This document shows positions 4,216-5,068 of a DNA stretch of 5,068 nt, in pieces. The position numbers and the translations under genes were made by a program. Source of the DNA: Bacillota bacterium (GTDB lineage: Bacteria > Bacillota > Clostridia > Peptostreptococcales > Anaerovoracaceae); contig JAEEOX010000057.1 of the NCBI GenBank assembly GCA_016284485.1, forward strand, positions 1-5,068, read 5' to 3'. The notes beneath the pieces are model-generated. The model was given only the letters and a program-made list of their open reading frames with translations. It ran no database searches and had not been told where the DNA came from. Position 1 is the stretch's first letter. Every line of letters begins with the position of its first letter.

Positions 4216-5068
4216 CAGTAATTGGGGTCAGATTCAAGCAGGCGGGCAAGGTATACTACTTCGATCCCGGCGAGCATGACCTTAAAATAGGAGATAACGT
4301 AATAGTCGAGACGGCCAGGGGAACCGAATTCGGAGAGGTGTCCATGGCCAATACTGAAGTGCCCGAAAGTGGCATAGTGGCGCCTCTCAAACCAATTATC
4401 AGGATCGCCACGGAGCAGGATTACATCAGGCACGAGGAGAACGAGAAGAAGAAGGCCAAGGCCATGGAGCTCTGCCAGGAAAAGATCGACAAGCGCGGTC
4501 TGGACATGAAGCTGGTGGACGTTGAATACACCTTCGACAATTCAAAGGTGATCTTCTACTTCACAGCCGACGGCAGGGTGGACTTCAGAGAACTGGTGAA
4601 GGATCTGGCGGGAGTCTTCAGAATGAGGATAGAACTGAGACAGATCGGCGTCAGGGACGAGGCCAAGATGCTGGGAGGCATAGGCTCCTGCGGCAGATCT
4701 CTCTGCTGCAATTCCTGGCTGGCTGATTTCGAGCCGGTGTCCATCAAGATGGCCAAGGTCCAGAATCTGAGTCTGAGCCCCACCAAGATCTCCGGCATCT
4801 GCGGCAGGCTCATGTGCTGCCTCAAATTCGAGAACGACGTCTATACGGACCTGAGGAGAAACATGCCGGAAGTGGGCGAACAGGTGAGGACTCCCGATGG
4901 ACTGGGCAAGGTGGTGGATACCACAGTGCTGGAGGGCAAGGTCAAGGTAAGATTGTATATAGACGATCCGAAAAACGACAGCGACGAACCCGGCGAGAAG
5001 CTGAGCGCCGACATATATACCTTCACAAAAGACGAGATCAGAAGGATCAACAAGCGCTTCAAGAAGAG
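4209..5068 (+). CDS. ricT: RicT (YaaT), PSP1-domain Fe-S protein, 3' truncated by the window
   Basis: 286 codons are open from ATG 4209 to the window end with no stop, so the gene continues outside. The start MVTVIGVRFKQAGKVYYFDP and GDNVIVETARGTEFGEV (28-44) are the N-terminal part. The PSP1 core holds two signature blocks, GGIGSCGRSLCC (156-167) and KISGICGRLMCC (193-204), plus FEPVSIKMAKVQNLSLSPTK between them. Six cysteines in a C-x4-CC ... C-x4-CC pattern (161, 166, 167, 198, 203, 204) are intact. In Bacillus subtilis RicT forms the RicA-RicF-RicT complex, which carries [4Fe-4S] clusters, works with RNase Y in mRNA maturation and affects sporulation, competence and biofilm formation; conserved RicT cysteines contribute to cluster binding. 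Whether ricA and ricF exist in this organism cannot be seen here. AGGAG at 4196-4200 lies 8 nt before the ATG, and the start overlaps the holB stop as ATGGTAA. Confidence 0.96.
   Translation, partial: MVTVIGVRFKQAGKVYYFDPGEHDLKIGDNVIVETARGTEFGEVSMANTEVPESGIVAPLKPIIRIATEQDYIRHEENEKKKAKAMELCQEKIDKRGLDMKLVDVEYTFDNSKVIFYFTADGRVDFRELVKDLAGVFRMRIELRQIGVRDEAKMLGGIGSCGRSLCCNSWLADFEPVSIKMAKVQNLSLSPTKISGICGRLMCCLKFENDVYTDLRRNMPEVGEQVRTPDGLGKVVDTTVLEGKVKVRLYIDDPKNDSDEPGEKLSADIYTFTKDEIRRINKRFKK

Overview
The window looks like a chromosomal stretch from a low-to-mid GC Gram-positive bacterium, most likely a member of the Clostridia. The evidence is the tmk-holB-ricT gene order, strong GGAGG-type ribosome binding sites, sigma-A-type promoters with consensus TATAAT boxes, a lipoprotein with a typical Firmicute lipobox, and a DUF1015 protein of the clostridial type. 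No mobile element, CRISPR array, rRNA or tRNA was seen.

Layout, left to right. (1) 1-222: the 3' end of a membrane transporter, probably of the sodium:alanine/glycine symporter (AGCS) family, closed by a strong rho-independent terminator at 280-314. (2) 366-1128: a promoter embedded in short repeats, then a 219-residue, very acidic lipoprotein of unknown function. (3) 1187-1213: a symmetrical hairpin that can terminate transcription from both sides, because the next gene converges on it. (4) 1232-2536, minus strand: a 434-residue DUF1015 protein transcribed alone from its own promoter at 2577-2605. (5) 2537-2726: a divergent promoter region with an imperfect inverted repeat centred between the two promoters. 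(6) 2727 to the right edge, plus strand: an operon of a 35-codon membrane microprotein, tmk (thymidylate kinase), holB (DNA polymerase III delta-prime) and ricT/yaaT (PSP1-domain Fe-S protein, cut off by the window end).

The four operon genes are tightly packed: each start codon overlaps the preceding stop (ATGA, ATGA, ATGGTAA), which suggests translational coupling. The operon joins dTTP supply (Tmk), replisome clamp loading (delta-prime) and RNA-processing/developmental control (RicT), a clustering known from Firmicutes. Here the yaaQ and yaaR genes that often lie between tmk and holB are absent.

The most interesting item is the unlisted-size small ORF at 2727-2834. It has its own promoter and a strong Shine-Dalgarno, encodes one predicted transmembrane helix, and is coupled to tmk. 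The second is the unusually short delta-prime, which lacks the zinc-binding cysteines and has a degraded P-loop. Otherwise this is ordinary housekeeping DNA, and I do not see a defence system or other large novel system in it.
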